Below, one piece after another: positions 1 to 8,667 of a DNA stretch of 64,000 bases; within the stretch, counting starts at the first letter, position 1; every line of letters begins with the position of its first letter. A program made the position numbers and the translations under genes. Origin of the DNA: Dyella sp. EPa41 (GTDB lineage: Bacteria; Pseudomonadota; Gammaproteobacteria; Xanthomonadales; Rhodanobacteraceae); assembly GCF_016586165.1 (NCBI RefSeq), contig NZ_BCPR01000023.1, positions 1 through 64,000 of the forward strand. Reading direction: 5' to 3'. A model generated the notes under the pieces. It was not told where the DNA came from and ran no database searches. It was given only the letters and a program-made list of their open reading frames with translations.

Positions 1-194
1 GAGGCAGTGCGTGGCGGCCCATGGGCTTCATCACGACTCAGCGAAGTGGCTTTAAGTCCTCTTCGTTAGGACGCGTTGCGGTGTAGCCGCGCCGTTCGAG
101 GTAGTAACGAGCACGCCACGGCTAGCCTCGGTCGGCCGACGCTCCTATCCCGCATATCGCTATGAGCCCTGGCTCTGAAGGCCATTTTCTTTGG

Positions 195-230
195 GTTACT
201 TTTCTTTTGGGCCAGCAAAAGAAAAGTGAC
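195..230. repeat. Dispersed palindrome, TACTTTTCTTTTG type
   Basis: An inverted repeat has arms GTTACTTTTCTTTTG (195-209) and CAAAAGAAAAGTGAC (216-230), matching at 14 of 15 positions around a 6-base loop. From memory, palindromes built on this sequence recur between genes in Xanthomonas-group genomes. No second copy is present in the window, so the dispersed nature is from general knowledge. Confidence 0.6.
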
Positions 231-314
231 TCGGCGGCCGGCAGGACGTCGAAACGCCCGCTGCGTAAGCGGCAACCTAGCCTATCGCGACAGCCGAAGA
301 CTGGACACTACTGG

Positions 315-334
315 ATCCCGGCCTGCGCCGGGAT
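315..334. repeat. REP-like palindrome (ATCCCGGC/GCCGGGAT)
   Basis: A perfect 8-bp stem, ATCCCGGC (315-322) and GCCGGGAT (327-334), encloses a 4-base loop. This short GC-rich palindrome is typical of REP sequences placed between genes. It sits between two other repeat types, so the interval looks like a repeat landing site. Confidence 0.6.
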
Positions 335-364
335 GACGACCATAGAGACTGTCGCGAAAGGCTG

Positions 365-389
365 TCGCGCACAGGGTGCGCTCCTACAG
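365..389. repeat. Dispersed repeat, GGAGCGCACCC type, copy 1
   Basis: The sequence reads, on the minus strand, as a copy of an element with core GTAGGAGCGCACCCTGTGCG. Related copies occur at 32956-32981, 33062-33085, 33091-33108 and 58362-58387, always between genes. The core has partial dyad symmetry (GCGCACCC/GGGTGCGC when copies face each other). Confidence 0.7.
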
Positions 390-647
390 TTGGGGGGCGG
401 TGCGCCTGATTGGCGAGATGCCCAAAGCACCACCAACGATATTGCGACGCAGCAAACTACGTACTGCGCCAACCCGAAACCTCCCCACATCTCACGCCAC
501 ACAACAACCTCAACCATTGCGCACCTGCATCATCACCGCGACCTCCAACAAAACCTCGACATCCCTCCGCCTCTAGTGCATACGTATTCACTTCGAAGCG
601 AGGCGACTGCCAGCGCAGAATCGCCGGACTTTGCATGGGGAGAGGCA

Positions 648-2087
648 ATGAATCTCAATACATCTGACAAGCCGGCGAATGCGGTCGAGGATCTGGGCCA
701 GCACGCTACGGCGCGCGTGGTTCTGATCGCCGGCGCCGCGGCGCTCGGTGGTTTCCTGTTCGGTTTCGACACCGCGGTGATCAACGGCGCGGTCGATGCG
801 GTGCGCGGCAATTTCGGATTGGGCGCGGGACAAATCGGCTTTGCCGTGTCGTGCGCGCTGCTCGGTTCGGCGGTGGGCGCCTGGTATGCCGGCCCGCTGG
901 CCGATCGCTTTGGCCGCGTGCGCAGCATGCAGGTCGCGGCGCTGTTCCTCGCGCTCAGCGCGCTGGGTTCGGGCCTCGTGTCCGGCGTGGCCAGCCTGGT
1001 GTTCTGGCGCCTCGTCGGCGGTATCGGCGTGGGCATGGCCTCGGTGATCGCGCCGACCTATATCGCGGAAGTCTCGCCAGCCGCCGTGCGCGGGCGCCTT
1101 GGCTCGCTGCAGCAACTCGCCATCGTGCTCGGCATCTTCGCTGCGTTGCTCAGCGACGCATGGCTGGCCGGCACGGCCGGCGGTGCCGCGCAGCCGCTGT
1201 GGATGGGCCTGGCCGCGTGGCGCTGGATGTTCCTGGTGGCCGTGGTGCCCGCGCTGATCTACGGCTCGCTGGTGCTCGGCGTGCCGGAATCGCCGCGCCA
1301 TCTTGTCGCGAAGGGTCGCCTCGCCGAAGCGCATGACGTGCTGCGTCGCGTGCTCGACATGCGCAGCGAGGCCGCGCTCAACGCCAAGGTGAAGGACATC
1401 CAGGACAGCCTGCAGTCGGAATACCGTCCCCGGCTGCGCGACCTGCGCGGCCCGCGCTTCGGCCTGTTGCCGGTGGTGTGGATCGGCATCCTGCTCTCGG
1501 TGTTCCAGCAGTTCGTCGGCATCAACGTCATCTTCTACTACTCGTCCACGCTGTGGCATTCGGTGGGCTTCAGCGAGTCCGACTCGTTCTCCATCACCGT
1601 GGCGACCTCGGTGGTGAACGTGCTGGTCACCCTGGTGGCCATCGCGCTGGTGGACCGCATCGGCCGCAAGCCGCTGCTCATCATCGGCTCGGCCGGCATG
1701 ACCATCACGCTGGCGGCGATGGCCTGGTGCTTCTCGCAGGCGACCGGCAGCGGCGCGACGCTCAGCCTGCCTTCGCCGTGGAACATGGTGGCGCTGGTGT
1801 CGGCCAACGCCTATGTGGTGTTCTTCGGCCTCAGCTGGGGTCCGATGGTGTGGGTGCTGCTGGGCGAGATGTTCCCCAACCGCATCCGCGCGATCGCACT
1901 GGCCGTCGCGGCCGCGGCGCAGTGGATCGCCAACTTCATCATCACCAGCAGCTTCCCGGCGCTGGCCGAAGTGGGCTTGAGCTTCGCCTACGGCCTGTAC
2001 GCCGCGTTCGCGCTGCTGTCGCTGCTGTTCGTCGCCCAGGCCGTGCGCGAGACCAAGGGCATGGAGCTGGAACAGATGCAGGGTTGA
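648..2087 (+). CDS. Sugar porter MFS transporter
   Basis: A 479-residue inner-membrane sugar/H+ symporter of the GalP/XylE sugar-porter branch of the major facilitator superfamily. Around twelve hydrophobic segments are visible. Sugar-porter signatures include PESPRHL after TM6, QQFVGINVIFYYS in TM7, DRIGRKPLL in the TM8-9 loop and PNRIRA near TM10-11. The ATG at 648 is chosen over upstream in-frame starts because it follows a GGGGAGAGG ribosome site and the earlier region is repeat DNA. The substrate is unknown; no sugar catabolic genes adjoin it. dbpA starts about 40 bases downstream but is functionally unrelated. Confidence 0.9.
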   Translation: MNLNTSDKPANAVEDLGQHATARVVLIAGAAALGGFLFGFDTAVINGAVDAVRGNFGLGAGQIGFAVSCALLGSAVGAWYAGPLADRFGRVRSMQVAALFLALSALGSGLVSGVASLVFWRLVGGIGVGMASVIAPTYIAEVSPAAVRGRLGSLQQLAIVLGIFAALLSDAWLAGTAGGAAQPLWMGLAAWRWMFLVAVVPALIYGSLVLGVPESPRHLVAKGRLAEAHDVLRRVLDMRSEAALNAKVKDIQDSLQSEYRPRLRDLRGPRFGLLPVVWIGILLSVFQQFVGINVIFYYSSTLWHSVGFSESDSFSITVATSVVNVLVTLVAIALVDRIGRKPLLIIGSAGMTITLAAMAWCFSQATGSGATLSLPSPWNMVALVSANAYVVFFGLSWGPMVWVLLGEMFPNRIRAIALAVAAAAQWIANFIITSSFPALAEVGLSFAYGLYAAFALLSLLFVAQAVRETKGMELEQMQG

Positions 2088-2128
2088 GGTTTTCATGCGC
2101 CATGAACGCGTAGATGCGATCATGGCGC

Positions 2129-3505
2129 ATGACTGATTTCCGTACGCTCCCGCTCAAGCCCGCGCTGCTCGCCAGCGTGGAAACGCTCGGCTATGCCGAG
2201 ATGACCCCGGTGCAGGCCCAGAGCCTGCCGCCCATGCTGGAGGGCCGCGACGTGATCGCGCAGGCCCGCACCGGCAGCGGCAAGACCGCAGCGTTCGGCC
2301 TGAGCCTGCTGCAGAGCCTGGACGTGGCCACCATCCGGCTGCAGGCGCTGGTGCTGTGCCCCACCCGCGAGCTGGCCGACCAGGTCAGCAAGTCGATCCG
2401 CAAGCTGGCGGTCCATATTCCCAACGTGAAGCTGCTCACGCTGTGCGGCGGCATGCCGTTGGGTCCGCAGCTCGCATCGCTCACGCATGATCCGCACATC
2501 GTGGTCGGCACGCCCGGCCGCGTGCAGGAGCACCTCAAGCGCGGCAGCCTGCATGGCGGCGGCATCAAGGTGCTGGTGCTCGACGAAGCGGATCGCATGC
2601 TCGACATGGGCTTCAGCGAGGCCATCGACGACATCGTCGGCCGCATCGCCAAGCATCACCAGACGCTGCTGTTCTCGGCCACCTATGCCGAGGAGATCCG
2701 CCAGGTGAGCAAGCGCCTGCAGCGCGACCCGGTGGAAGTGACGGTGGAAGCGCCGCATGAGGAATCGACCATCGAGCAGCGTTTCCACGAAGTGGAACCG
2801 GCACAGAAGATCGATGCCCTGGCGCAGCTGCTCGGCAAGGAACACGCGCAGCACGCGCTGGTGTTCTGCAACATGCGCAAGGACGTGGACGCGGTGGCGG
2901 ACGAGCTCGACAAGCGTGGCTTTTCCGCGCTGGCGCTGCACGGCGACATGGAGCAACGCGACCGTGATGAAGTGCTGGTGCAGTTCGCCAACCGCAGCTG
3001 CTCGATCCTCGTCGCGACCGATGTCGCGGCCCGCGGCCTCGATATCGCCGGCCTGCCGCTGGTGGTGAGCTACGACATCGCGCACGATCCGGACACCCAC
3101 ACGCATCGCGTCGGTCGCACCGGCCGCGCGGGCGAAGCCGGCCTTGCGCTCACGCTGGTGACGCCGCGTGAACGCCCCAAGGCGCTCAACATCGAAGACC
3201 AGCTCGGCCGGCCGCTGCCGTGGCATCCGCTGAAGCTGGCGCCGCCACGCGGCAAGCAGCTGAACCTCGCGCCCATGCGCACGCTGGTGATCGATGCGGG
3301 CCGCCAGGACAAGCTGCGCCCTGGCGACATCCTCGGCGCGCTCACCGGCGATGCCGGCCTCGAGGCGAAGGACATCGGCAAGATCGACGTGTTCGCCACG
3401 CGCGCCTACGTGGCGATCCGGCGGGATCTTGCGAACAAGGCGCTGGAGCGCCTGCGCGCCGGCCGCATCAAGGGCCGCAACTTCCGCGTGCGCGCGCTGC
3501 ATTGA
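2129..3505 (+). CDS. dbpA: ATP-dependent RNA helicase DbpA
   Basis: A 458-residue DEAD-box helicase. It shows the Q motif (MTPVQ), motif I ARTGSGKT, Ia PTRELAD, Ib TPGRV, II DEAD (VLDEADRML), III SAT, V ATDVAARGLDIAG and VI HRVGRTGRAG. The C-terminal 70-80 residues form the DbpA RNA-binding domain that directs the family to hairpin 92 of 23S rRNA, so the role is late 50S ribosome assembly. The start at 2129 aligns with the E. coli DbpA N-terminus (MTxFxTL); an in-frame ATG at 2114 adds five residues. No strong ribosome-binding site is visible at either start. Confidence 0.93.
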   Translation: MTDFRTLPLKPALLASVETLGYAEMTPVQAQSLPPMLEGRDVIAQARTGSGKTAAFGLSLLQSLDVATIRLQALVLCPTRELADQVSKSIRKLAVHIPNVKLLTLCGGMPLGPQLASLTHDPHIVVGTPGRVQEHLKRGSLHGGGIKVLVLDEADRMLDMGFSEAIDDIVGRIAKHHQTLLFSATYAEEIRQVSKRLQRDPVEVTVEAPHEESTIEQRFHEVEPAQKIDALAQLLGKEHAQHALVFCNMRKDVDAVADELDKRGFSALALHGDMEQRDRDEVLVQFANRSCSILVATDVAARGLDIAGLPLVVSYDIAHDPDTHTHRVGRTGRAGEAGLALTLVTPRERPKALNIEDQLGRPLPWHPLKLAPPRGKQLNLAPMRTLVIDAGRQDKLRPGDILGALTGDAGLEAKDIGKIDVFATRAYVAIRRDLANKALERLRAGRIKGRNFRVRALH

Positions 3506-3546
3506 TCGGCGTGTACCATCCGCGTTCCACCCTGAGGAGTCCCCGG

Positions 3547-4320
3547 ATGATCCGCTGGCTTGCCTGCGCCGTCGCGCTCGGTGTTCTCGCCATGGCCCGG
3601 CCCGCCCAAGCCGCCACGCCGGTGTACCACTATCGCGTGGTGCACGCCTACCCGCACGACACCTCGGCTTATACCGAAGGCCTGTTCTACAAGGACGGCT
3701 ATCTCTACGAGAGCACGGGCGAGGCCGGCGAATCGACGGTGCGCAAGGTGGAGCTGGAAACCGGCAAGGTGGTGCAGCGCCACGACCTGCCGGCGCAATA
3801 CTTCGGCGAAGGCATCGTGGACTGGGGCGCGCACATCGTGCAGCTCACGTGGAAGGACCAGTTGGGCTTCGTCTATGACACGCGGACGTTCGAGCAGAAG
3901 CGTACTTTCTACTATACCGGCGAAGGCTGGGCGCTGACGCGCAATGACAAGCACATCTACATGAGCAACGGCTCGTCGAAGCTGCAGATACTCGATCCCG
4001 GCACACTGGCCGTGGTGGACACCATCGATGTCACCGACAACGGCCGGCCGGTGCTCAACCTCAACGAGCTGGAATGGGTGAAGGGCGAAATCTACGCGAA
4101 CGTGTGGATGACCGACCGCATCGCCCGCATCGATCCGGCCACCGGTCATGTGAAGGGCTGGATCGACCTCACCGGCCTGTTCGACACCAGCAGGCTGCCC
4201 GACCCCACCAACGACGTGCTCAATGGCATCGCCTACGACGCCCAGCGCGATCGCCTGTTCGTGACGGGCAAGCGCTGGCCCAAGCTGTTCGAGATCACCT
4301 TGGTGCCGCCGGGACGTTAG
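3547..4320 (+). CDS. Secreted glutaminyl-peptide cyclotransferase
   Basis: A 257-residue exported enzyme of the plant/bacterial five-bladed beta-propeller glutaminyl cyclase family, unrelated to the animal zinc enzyme. It converts N-terminal glutamine of peptides to pyroglutamate. The N-terminus is a signal peptide ending near ARPAQAA. Family hallmarks are AYTEGL, YESTGEAGESTVRKVEL, FGEGIV, LNELEWV, VWMTDRIARID and the C-terminal NGIAYD...LFVTGKRWPKLFEI. The ATG at 3547 follows an AGGAG site. The gene starts 41 bases after dbpA and ends at the edge of a hairpin array. Confidence 0.9.
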   Translation: MIRWLACAVALGVLAMARPAQAATPVYHYRVVHAYPHDTSAYTEGLFYKDGYLYESTGEAGESTVRKVELETGKVVQRHDLPAQYFGEGIVDWGAHIVQLTWKDQLGFVYDTRTFEQKRTFYYTGEGWALTRNDKHIYMSNGSSKLQILDPGTLAVVDTIDVTDNGRPVLNLNELEWVKGEIYANVWMTDRIARIDPATGHVKGWIDLTGLFDTSRLPDPTNDVLNGIAYDAQRDRLFVTGKRWPKLFEITLVPPGR

Positions 4321-4322
4321 AG

Positions 4323-4609
4323 CCCCCTCCCCAACCCTCCCCTGCCTTGCAGGGGAGGGGGTAAGTAGAGGCACGCTTTTTGACTCCTCCCTGCTTGCAG
4401 GGGAGGGGTAAGTAGAGGCACGCTTTTTGACCCCTCCCTGCTTGCAAGGGAGGGAATAAGTAGAGGCACGCTTTTGACTCCTCCCCGCTTGCAGGGGAGG
4501 AAGTAAGTACAGGAACGCTTTTGACTCTTCCCTGCATACAGGAGAGGGAGTAAGCACGGGCACGCTTTTGACTCCTCCCCCTGCTCGCAGGGGGAGGTTG
4601 GGAGGGGGT
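4323..4609. repeat. Tandem array of six GC-rich hairpins
   Basis: Six near-identical hairpins with stems of the form CCTCCCCTGC/GCAGGGGAGG are spaced about 47 bp apart. Five spacers carry a common 23-24-base text containing AAGTAGAGGCACGC. Hairpin 1 (4335-4359) and hairpin 6 (4574-4597) have perfect 11-bp stems. The ends of the whole block (4323-4342 and 4590-4608) are approximate inverted repeats of one another, so the array looks like internal amplification inside a single palindromic element. It lies between the glutaminyl cyclase and M28 peptidase genes and could end transcription of the former. Confidence 0.85.
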
Positions 4610-4724
4610 GCGCTCGTGGTCCACACGGATATTTTGAACAGGCTACCGGCCACCCCTGCCGTCCGGCAGGGGGCGTGCCCTGGCGGCAGCGCTAAAGTCG
4701 GCTGTCGACTTACCGGAGAATCCT

Positions 4725-6107
4725 ATGCGCCCCGCTCCCTTGCTGCTCCCACTGGCACTCAGCCTCGCCATGTCCACCGCCTTTGCCGACGAGGCGCCGG
4801 TGCAGCCGCGACTGCAGCCTTCGCTGCTGGCGCTGTCCACGCAGCCCAGCGAAGCGGAGCTGCATGCCACCATCGAGAAGCTGGTCGGCTTCGGTACGCG
4901 TCACACGCTGTCCGATACCAAGTCGGACAAGCGCGGCATCGGCGCCGCGCGCCGCTGGGTGAAGTCGCGCTTCGAGCAGATATCCAAGGAATGCGGCGGC
5001 TGCATCGAAGTGGCCACGCCCTCGCAGGTATTCACCGGCAAGCGCATCCCGCAGCCGACCGAAGTGATGGACGTGGTGGCGATCAAGCGTGGCAAGACCG
5101 ATCCCAAGCGCGTGATCGTGATGACGGGGCATCTCGATTCTCGCGTTACCGACGTGATGAACATCACCAGCGACGCACCCGGCGCGAATGACGATGCCTC
5201 GGGCGTCGCCGCGCTGATGGAAGCGGCGCGCATCCTCTCCAGGCAGGACAACGACGCCACCCTGGTATTCGCCGCGCTGTCCGGCGAGGAGCAAGGCCTT
5301 TATGGCGGCAAGGTGCTCGCCGACTACGCGGCCGCACAGGGCTGGCAGGTCGAGGCCGACCTCAACAACGACATCGTGGGCAACAGCCTGGGCCAGAACG
5401 GCGTGCGCGACAACCTCACGGTGCGCGTTTTCTCCGAAGGCACCAAGAGCAACGAGACGCCCGAGCAGGCGAAGTACCGCGCCTATCACGGCGGCGAGGT
5501 GGATTCGCCCTCGCGCAACGTCGCGCGCTACATGGAGCGCATCGCGACCAGCTACCTGCCCGACTTCCGCGTGCACATGGTCTACCGCACCGACCGTTAC
5601 AGCCGCGGCGGCGACCAGGTGCCGTTCCTGGAAGCCGGCTATCCCGCCGTGCGCGTCAGCGAAGGCCACGAGGACTACACGCGCCAGCACCAGGACCTCC
5701 GTACGGAAAAGGGCATCAAGTACGGCGACACCATCGACGGCGTCGACTTCCGCTATCTCGCCCGCGTCACCGCGCTCAACACCGTGACCATGGCGTCGTT
5801 GAGCCGTGCGCCCGCCCCGCCGAGCGGCGTGAGCACCGAGGGCGCACTGGCCACCGACACCACCGTGCACTGGAAGAAGGTGCCCGGCGCCGCCGGCTAC
5901 GTGGTGCACTGGCGCGACACCACCGCGCCGCAGTGGCAGTACAGCCGCGTCGTGGGCGATACCGACCAGGCCGTGATCAAGGACGTGGTGATCGACGACT
6001 GGTTCTTCGGCGTCTCCGCCGTCTCGGCCGACGGCTATGAAAGCCCGGTGGTGTTCCCGGGCGATGCCGGCGGCTTCGAGCGTTCGCCCGCACCCAAGTC
6101 GCCCTGA
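4725..6107 (+). CDS. Secreted M28 family zinc aminopeptidase
   Basis: A 460-residue exported metallopeptidase. A signal peptide (cleavage near AFADEA) is followed by an M28 catalytic domain with the dizinc ligands in GHLDS, GANDDASG and SGEEQGLYG, a later NDIVG aspartate, and a C-terminal ligand histidine probably in SEGHEDYTRQH. The last 100 residues resemble a fibronectin type III-like module (TTVHWKKVPGAAGYVVHW). Expected role is removal of N-terminal amino acids from peptides in the periplasm or outside the cell. The ATG follows CGGAGAATCCT. The specific amino acid preference cannot be read from the sequence. Confidence 0.9.
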   Translation: MRPAPLLLPLALSLAMSTAFADEAPVQPRLQPSLLALSTQPSEAELHATIEKLVGFGTRHTLSDTKSDKRGIGAARRWVKSRFEQISKECGGCIEVATPSQVFTGKRIPQPTEVMDVVAIKRGKTDPKRVIVMTGHLDSRVTDVMNITSDAPGANDDASGVAALMEAARILSRQDNDATLVFAALSGEEQGLYGGKVLADYAAAQGWQVEADLNNDIVGNSLGQNGVRDNLTVRVFSEGTKSNETPEQAKYRAYHGGEVDSPSRNVARYMERIATSYLPDFRVHMVYRTDRYSRGGDQVPFLEAGYPAVRVSEGHEDYTRQHQDLRTEKGIKYGDTIDGVDFRYLARVTALNTVTMASLSRAPAPPSGVSTEGALATDTTVHWKKVPGAAGYVVHWRDTTAPQWQYSRVVGDTDQAVIKDVVIDDWFFGVSAVSADGYESPVVFPGDAGGFERSPAPKSP

Positions 6108-6234
6108 GCCCAGCGAACCCGGTTGTCGCCGCGGCGCGCCGCACGTCGTAAGATCGTGCGGTCGCTGCGCCATTGGGGGAGCCGCGGCCGCATCGATCGA
6201 TGCGTATCCATGGACGATACCGGGGGAACTCTCG

Positions 6235-7134
6235 ATGTTTCGCAAGTCGCTGATGCCAGCGCTGCTGCTGGCCGCTTTGGTGTGCGCCTCGCCCGCGTGG
6301 GGCGAGGAATCCGGCCAGATGACGGCCGAACAGTTCGTCGCCACGCTGCACCCGCTCACCGGCAAGGTGAGCCTGCCGGCCGCGCAGGCCACGCTCGATA
6401 TCGCCGACGGCTACAGCTTCCTGCCCGCCGCCGATGCACAGCGCGTGCTGAGCGAGCTGTGGAACAACCCGCCCGACAGCGACGTTCTGGGCATGATCCT
6501 GCCCGGCACCGATGCGCACGCCGTGCTCGAAGACAAGAACTGGGCGGTCGTGGTGACCTTTGTCGACGAGGGCTATGTCACTGACGCGGACGCCGCCAAG
6601 ATCGACTACAACGACATGTTGAAGGACATGCAGGCGGCGACGAAGGACGAGAACGCCGACCGCATCAAGGAAGGCTATCCGGCCATCGAGCTGATGGGCT
6701 GGGCCGAGCCGCCGCACTACGACATGGTCAACCACAAGCTCTACTGGGCGCAGGACCTGCAGTTCAAGCGAGCCAATGGCTCCGGCGAGGCACGCACGCT
6801 CAATTACGCGATCCGCGTGCTGGGCCGCAAGGGCTATCTCTCGCTCAACGCGGTGGCGCCCATCGAGCAACTGGCGCAGGTGCGCGCGGACATGCCGCAG
6901 GTGGTGGAGATGGCCGAGTTCGACGCGGGCCAGCGCTATACCGATTACAACGCCAGCACCGACAAGGCCGCCGCCTATGGCATCGCCGCGCTGGTGGCGG
7001 GCGGCATCGCGGCCAAGGCGGGCCTCTTCGCCAAGCTCGGCGTGCTGTTGCTGGCGTTCAAGAAGTTCATCGTGCTCGGCATTGCCGCCCTCGGCGGCGT
7101 GTTCGCCAAGCTGTTCAAGCGCAAGCAGGCCTGA
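6235..7134 (+). CDS. DUF2167 family membrane protein
   Basis: A 299-residue protein with a signal peptide (ASPAWGEE), an exported domain of about 225 residues and one or two C-terminal membrane helices (GIAALVAGGIAAKAGLFAKL, then FIVLGIAALGGVFAKLF) ending in KRKQA. The pattern, including LWNNPPD, GMILP, WAVVVTFVDEGYV and GWAEPPHYD, matches DUF2167, a family without an assigned function. The start at 6235 sits behind a GGGGGA site. It stands alone between the M28 peptidase and a converging ArsR gene. Confidence 0.85.
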   Translation: MFRKSLMPALLLAALVCASPAWGEESGQMTAEQFVATLHPLTGKVSLPAAQATLDIADGYSFLPAADAQRVLSELWNNPPDSDVLGMILPGTDAHAVLEDKNWAVVVTFVDEGYVTDADAAKIDYNDMLKDMQAATKDENADRIKEGYPAIELMGWAEPPHYDMVNHKLYWAQDLQFKRANGSGEARTLNYAIRVLGRKGYLSLNAVAPIEQLAQVRADMPQVVEMAEFDAGQRYTDYNASTDKAAAYGIAALVAGGIAAKAGLFAKLGVLLLAFKKFIVLGIAALGGVFAKLFKRKQA

Positions 7135-7173
7135 AGATCCGCGGCGACGGCGGCACTCGCCAGGGTGCCGCTG

Positions 7174-7878
7174 TCACGCGCCGGCATCGATACGCACGCC
7201 GAGGGCGATCAACCGGCGCAGGCCATCGTCGCTCGGTTGCAACGCGCGGCTGCCGGAGCGGCGCCGCAACCAACCGGCCTCCAGCAAGGCGTCGGTGAGC
7301 GATACACCGAGCGGACCGCCCACATGCATGCGCCGCTCGGTCCAGTCGAGGCAACTGCGCCCCTGCAGCGGCAACAGGGCCTGCGCGGCATCCTGCGGCA
7401 AACCGGCACAGACCAGGGCCACGACACCGGAGTCGCGCAGGCGCAGGCCTTCACCCGTCATGTGCAGGTGATCGTTCGCCAGCATCGCATCGCAGAGCCC
7501 CACGCCAAGACGACCGGCGAGATGTCGATAACACGTGCGCGCCAGCCGCAACGCGCGATCGCCGCCGGCCGGCGCCGGCAAGGCCGGGCGCACGCGCGGC
7601 AGGGCCATGGCTTCCAGCAAGGCGGACACCTCCTCGCCGGCCAGCCGGTAGTAGCGATGGCGGCCCTGCACGTGCACGGCCAACAAGCCGCCCTCCAGCA
7701 ATCGCTTGAGATGCGCGCTCGCCGTCGCGGCGCCCACGCCTGCCGCCTGCGCCAGCTCGCCCGCCGGGCGCGCGGTGCCATCGATGAGCGCCAGCAACAT
7801 CGCGGCGCGAGCGGGCTCGGCCAGCAACGAGCCGATCTCCGCGAGCTGGTAGCGGCTGGGGACGGTGGTATCGCTCAT
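7174..7878 (-). CDS. ArsR-type winged-helix regulator
   Basis: A 234-residue DNA-binding regulator. Residues about 12-90 form an ArsR winged helix (LLAEPARAAMLLALIDG, AQAAGVGAATASAHLKRLLEGGLL, RHRYYRLAG). The remaining 140 residues form a C-terminal extension with no metal-binding motif recognised, so it is probably not a metal sensor of the classic CxCxxC type. It is divergent from a flavin reductase gene 83 bases away, an arrangement that suggests it represses that gene. A TTTCG/CGAAA dyad lies between them. Confidence 0.85.
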   Translation of the reverse strand: MSDTTVPSRYQLAEIGSLLAEPARAAMLLALIDGTARPAGELAQAAGVGAATASAHLKRLLEGGLLAVHVQGRHRYYRLAGEEVSALLEAMALPRVRPALPAPAGGDRALRLARTCYRHLAGRLGVGLCDAMLANDHLHMTGEGLRLRDSGVVALVCAGLPQDAAQALLPLQGRSCLDWTERRMHVGGPLGVSLTDALLEAGWLRRRSGSRALQPSDDGLRRLIALGVRIDAGA

Positions 7879-7911
7879 GCGTCGCAGTCTAGCGCCGGGC
7901 GTCGCGGAACA

Positions 7912-7929
7912 TTTCGTTGCGCGGCGAAA
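7912..7929. promoter_or_regulatory. Candidate operator dyad in arsR/flavin reductase intergenic region
   Basis: TTTCG (7912-7916) and CGAAA (7925-7929) form a short dyad with 8 bases between them in the 83-base divergent promoter region. It is placed where a repressor could act on both genes. The motif is short and might be chance. Confidence 0.3.
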
Positions 7930-7961
7930 CCTCAGGCAACCCTGCGCCCCACACTGTCCCC

Positions 7962-8600
7962 ATGGACAGTTACCGCAGCCCCGATACCCGTGTCATCCAT
8001 CCGTCGATCCTCTACTTCGGCACGCCCGTCGTGCTGATCACCACGCGCAACGCGGACGGCTCGACCAACATCACACCCATGTCGTCCGCGTGGGCGCTGG
8101 CGGACCGCGTCGTGATCGGCCTCACCGGCGGCGGACAGGGCCTGGCCAATCTGCAGCGCGAACGCGAGTGCGTGCTGAACCTCGCGGGCGAGGACCAGCA
8201 CGAAGCCGTGGAACGCATGGCGCCGACCACCGGACGCGACCCGGTGCCCGCGTGGAAACGCGCTGCCGGTTATCGCCATGAGGCCGACAAGTTCGCGCTG
8301 GCCGGCCTGCACACCGCACCCTCGCTGGCCGTGGACGCCCCGCGCATCGCCGAATGCCCCCTGCAGTTGGAGGCGCGCCTGCTGCTCGCCGTCCAACGCC
8401 CGCTGGATGCGTGGCGCGATGGCGCCGGCGGCTACGTGATGGCCGAACTGGAAGTGCTGCATGTGCACGCGCGCGACGAGGTCGTGGTGCCCGGTACGCA
8501 GCACATCGATCCGCGGCGCTACCAGCCGCTGTTCTACCTGTTCCGGCATTACGTGGGCCGCGGCCGCGCACTGGGCAAGACGTTCAAGGCGGAGGTGTAA
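7962..8600 (+). CDS. Flavin reductase family protein (FMN-binding split barrel)
   Basis: A 212-residue protein of the DIM6/NTAB flavin-reductase-like family. The N-terminal part has the typical run RVIHPSILYFGTPVVLITT, then NITPMSSAWAL, GLTGGGQGLANL and ECVLNLA, which contribute to FMN binding in this fold. Such proteins reduce flavins with NAD(P)H or use bound FMN for other reductions. The ATG at 7962 gives the family N-terminus; an upstream in-frame start at 7917 adds 15 atypical residues. Divergence from an ArsR regulator suggests induction by a small ligand, not identified here. Confidence 0.85.
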   Translation: MDSYRSPDTRVIHPSILYFGTPVVLITTRNADGSTNITPMSSAWALADRVVIGLTGGGQGLANLQRERECVLNLAGEDQHEAVERMAPTTGRDPVPAWKRAAGYRHEADKFALAGLHTAPSLAVDAPRIAECPLQLEARLLLAVQRPLDAWRDGAGGYVMAELEVLHVHARDEVVVPGTQHIDPRRYQPLFYLFRHYVGRGRALGKTFKAEV

Positions 8601-8667
8601 GGCGCGCATGTCGCGCGCGCCGGACGGGTGCTAGCATCGCCCTCTTCCTGCCCGGCGGACCACACGC

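Larger units (their letters stand above)
1..647. other. Gene-free left end carrying dispersed repeats
   Basis: No convincing coding region was found in these 647 bases. The reading frame of the sugar transporter is open back to about 162, but that stretch runs through palindromic repeats and does not look like protein of the transporter family. The interval holds at least three separate repeat elements, listed individually, and then the promoter region of the transporter. Confidence 0.7.

Noticed and set aside
162-647. N-terminal extension of the sugar transporter frame
   Set aside because: It runs through three intergenic repeats, does not match the family N-terminus, and a good start with ribosome site is at 648.
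4323-4609. Regular repeat-spacer pattern resembling a CRISPR array
   Set aside because: The 'spacers' are nearly identical to each other, unit length is about 47 bp, the repeats are long perfect hairpins and no cas genes are in the window. It is a tandem palindrome array.
4295-4653. Minus-strand ORFs with repeated peptide LPCKQGG and similar
   Set aside because: They are translations of the hairpin array in two frames and have no start signals or family.
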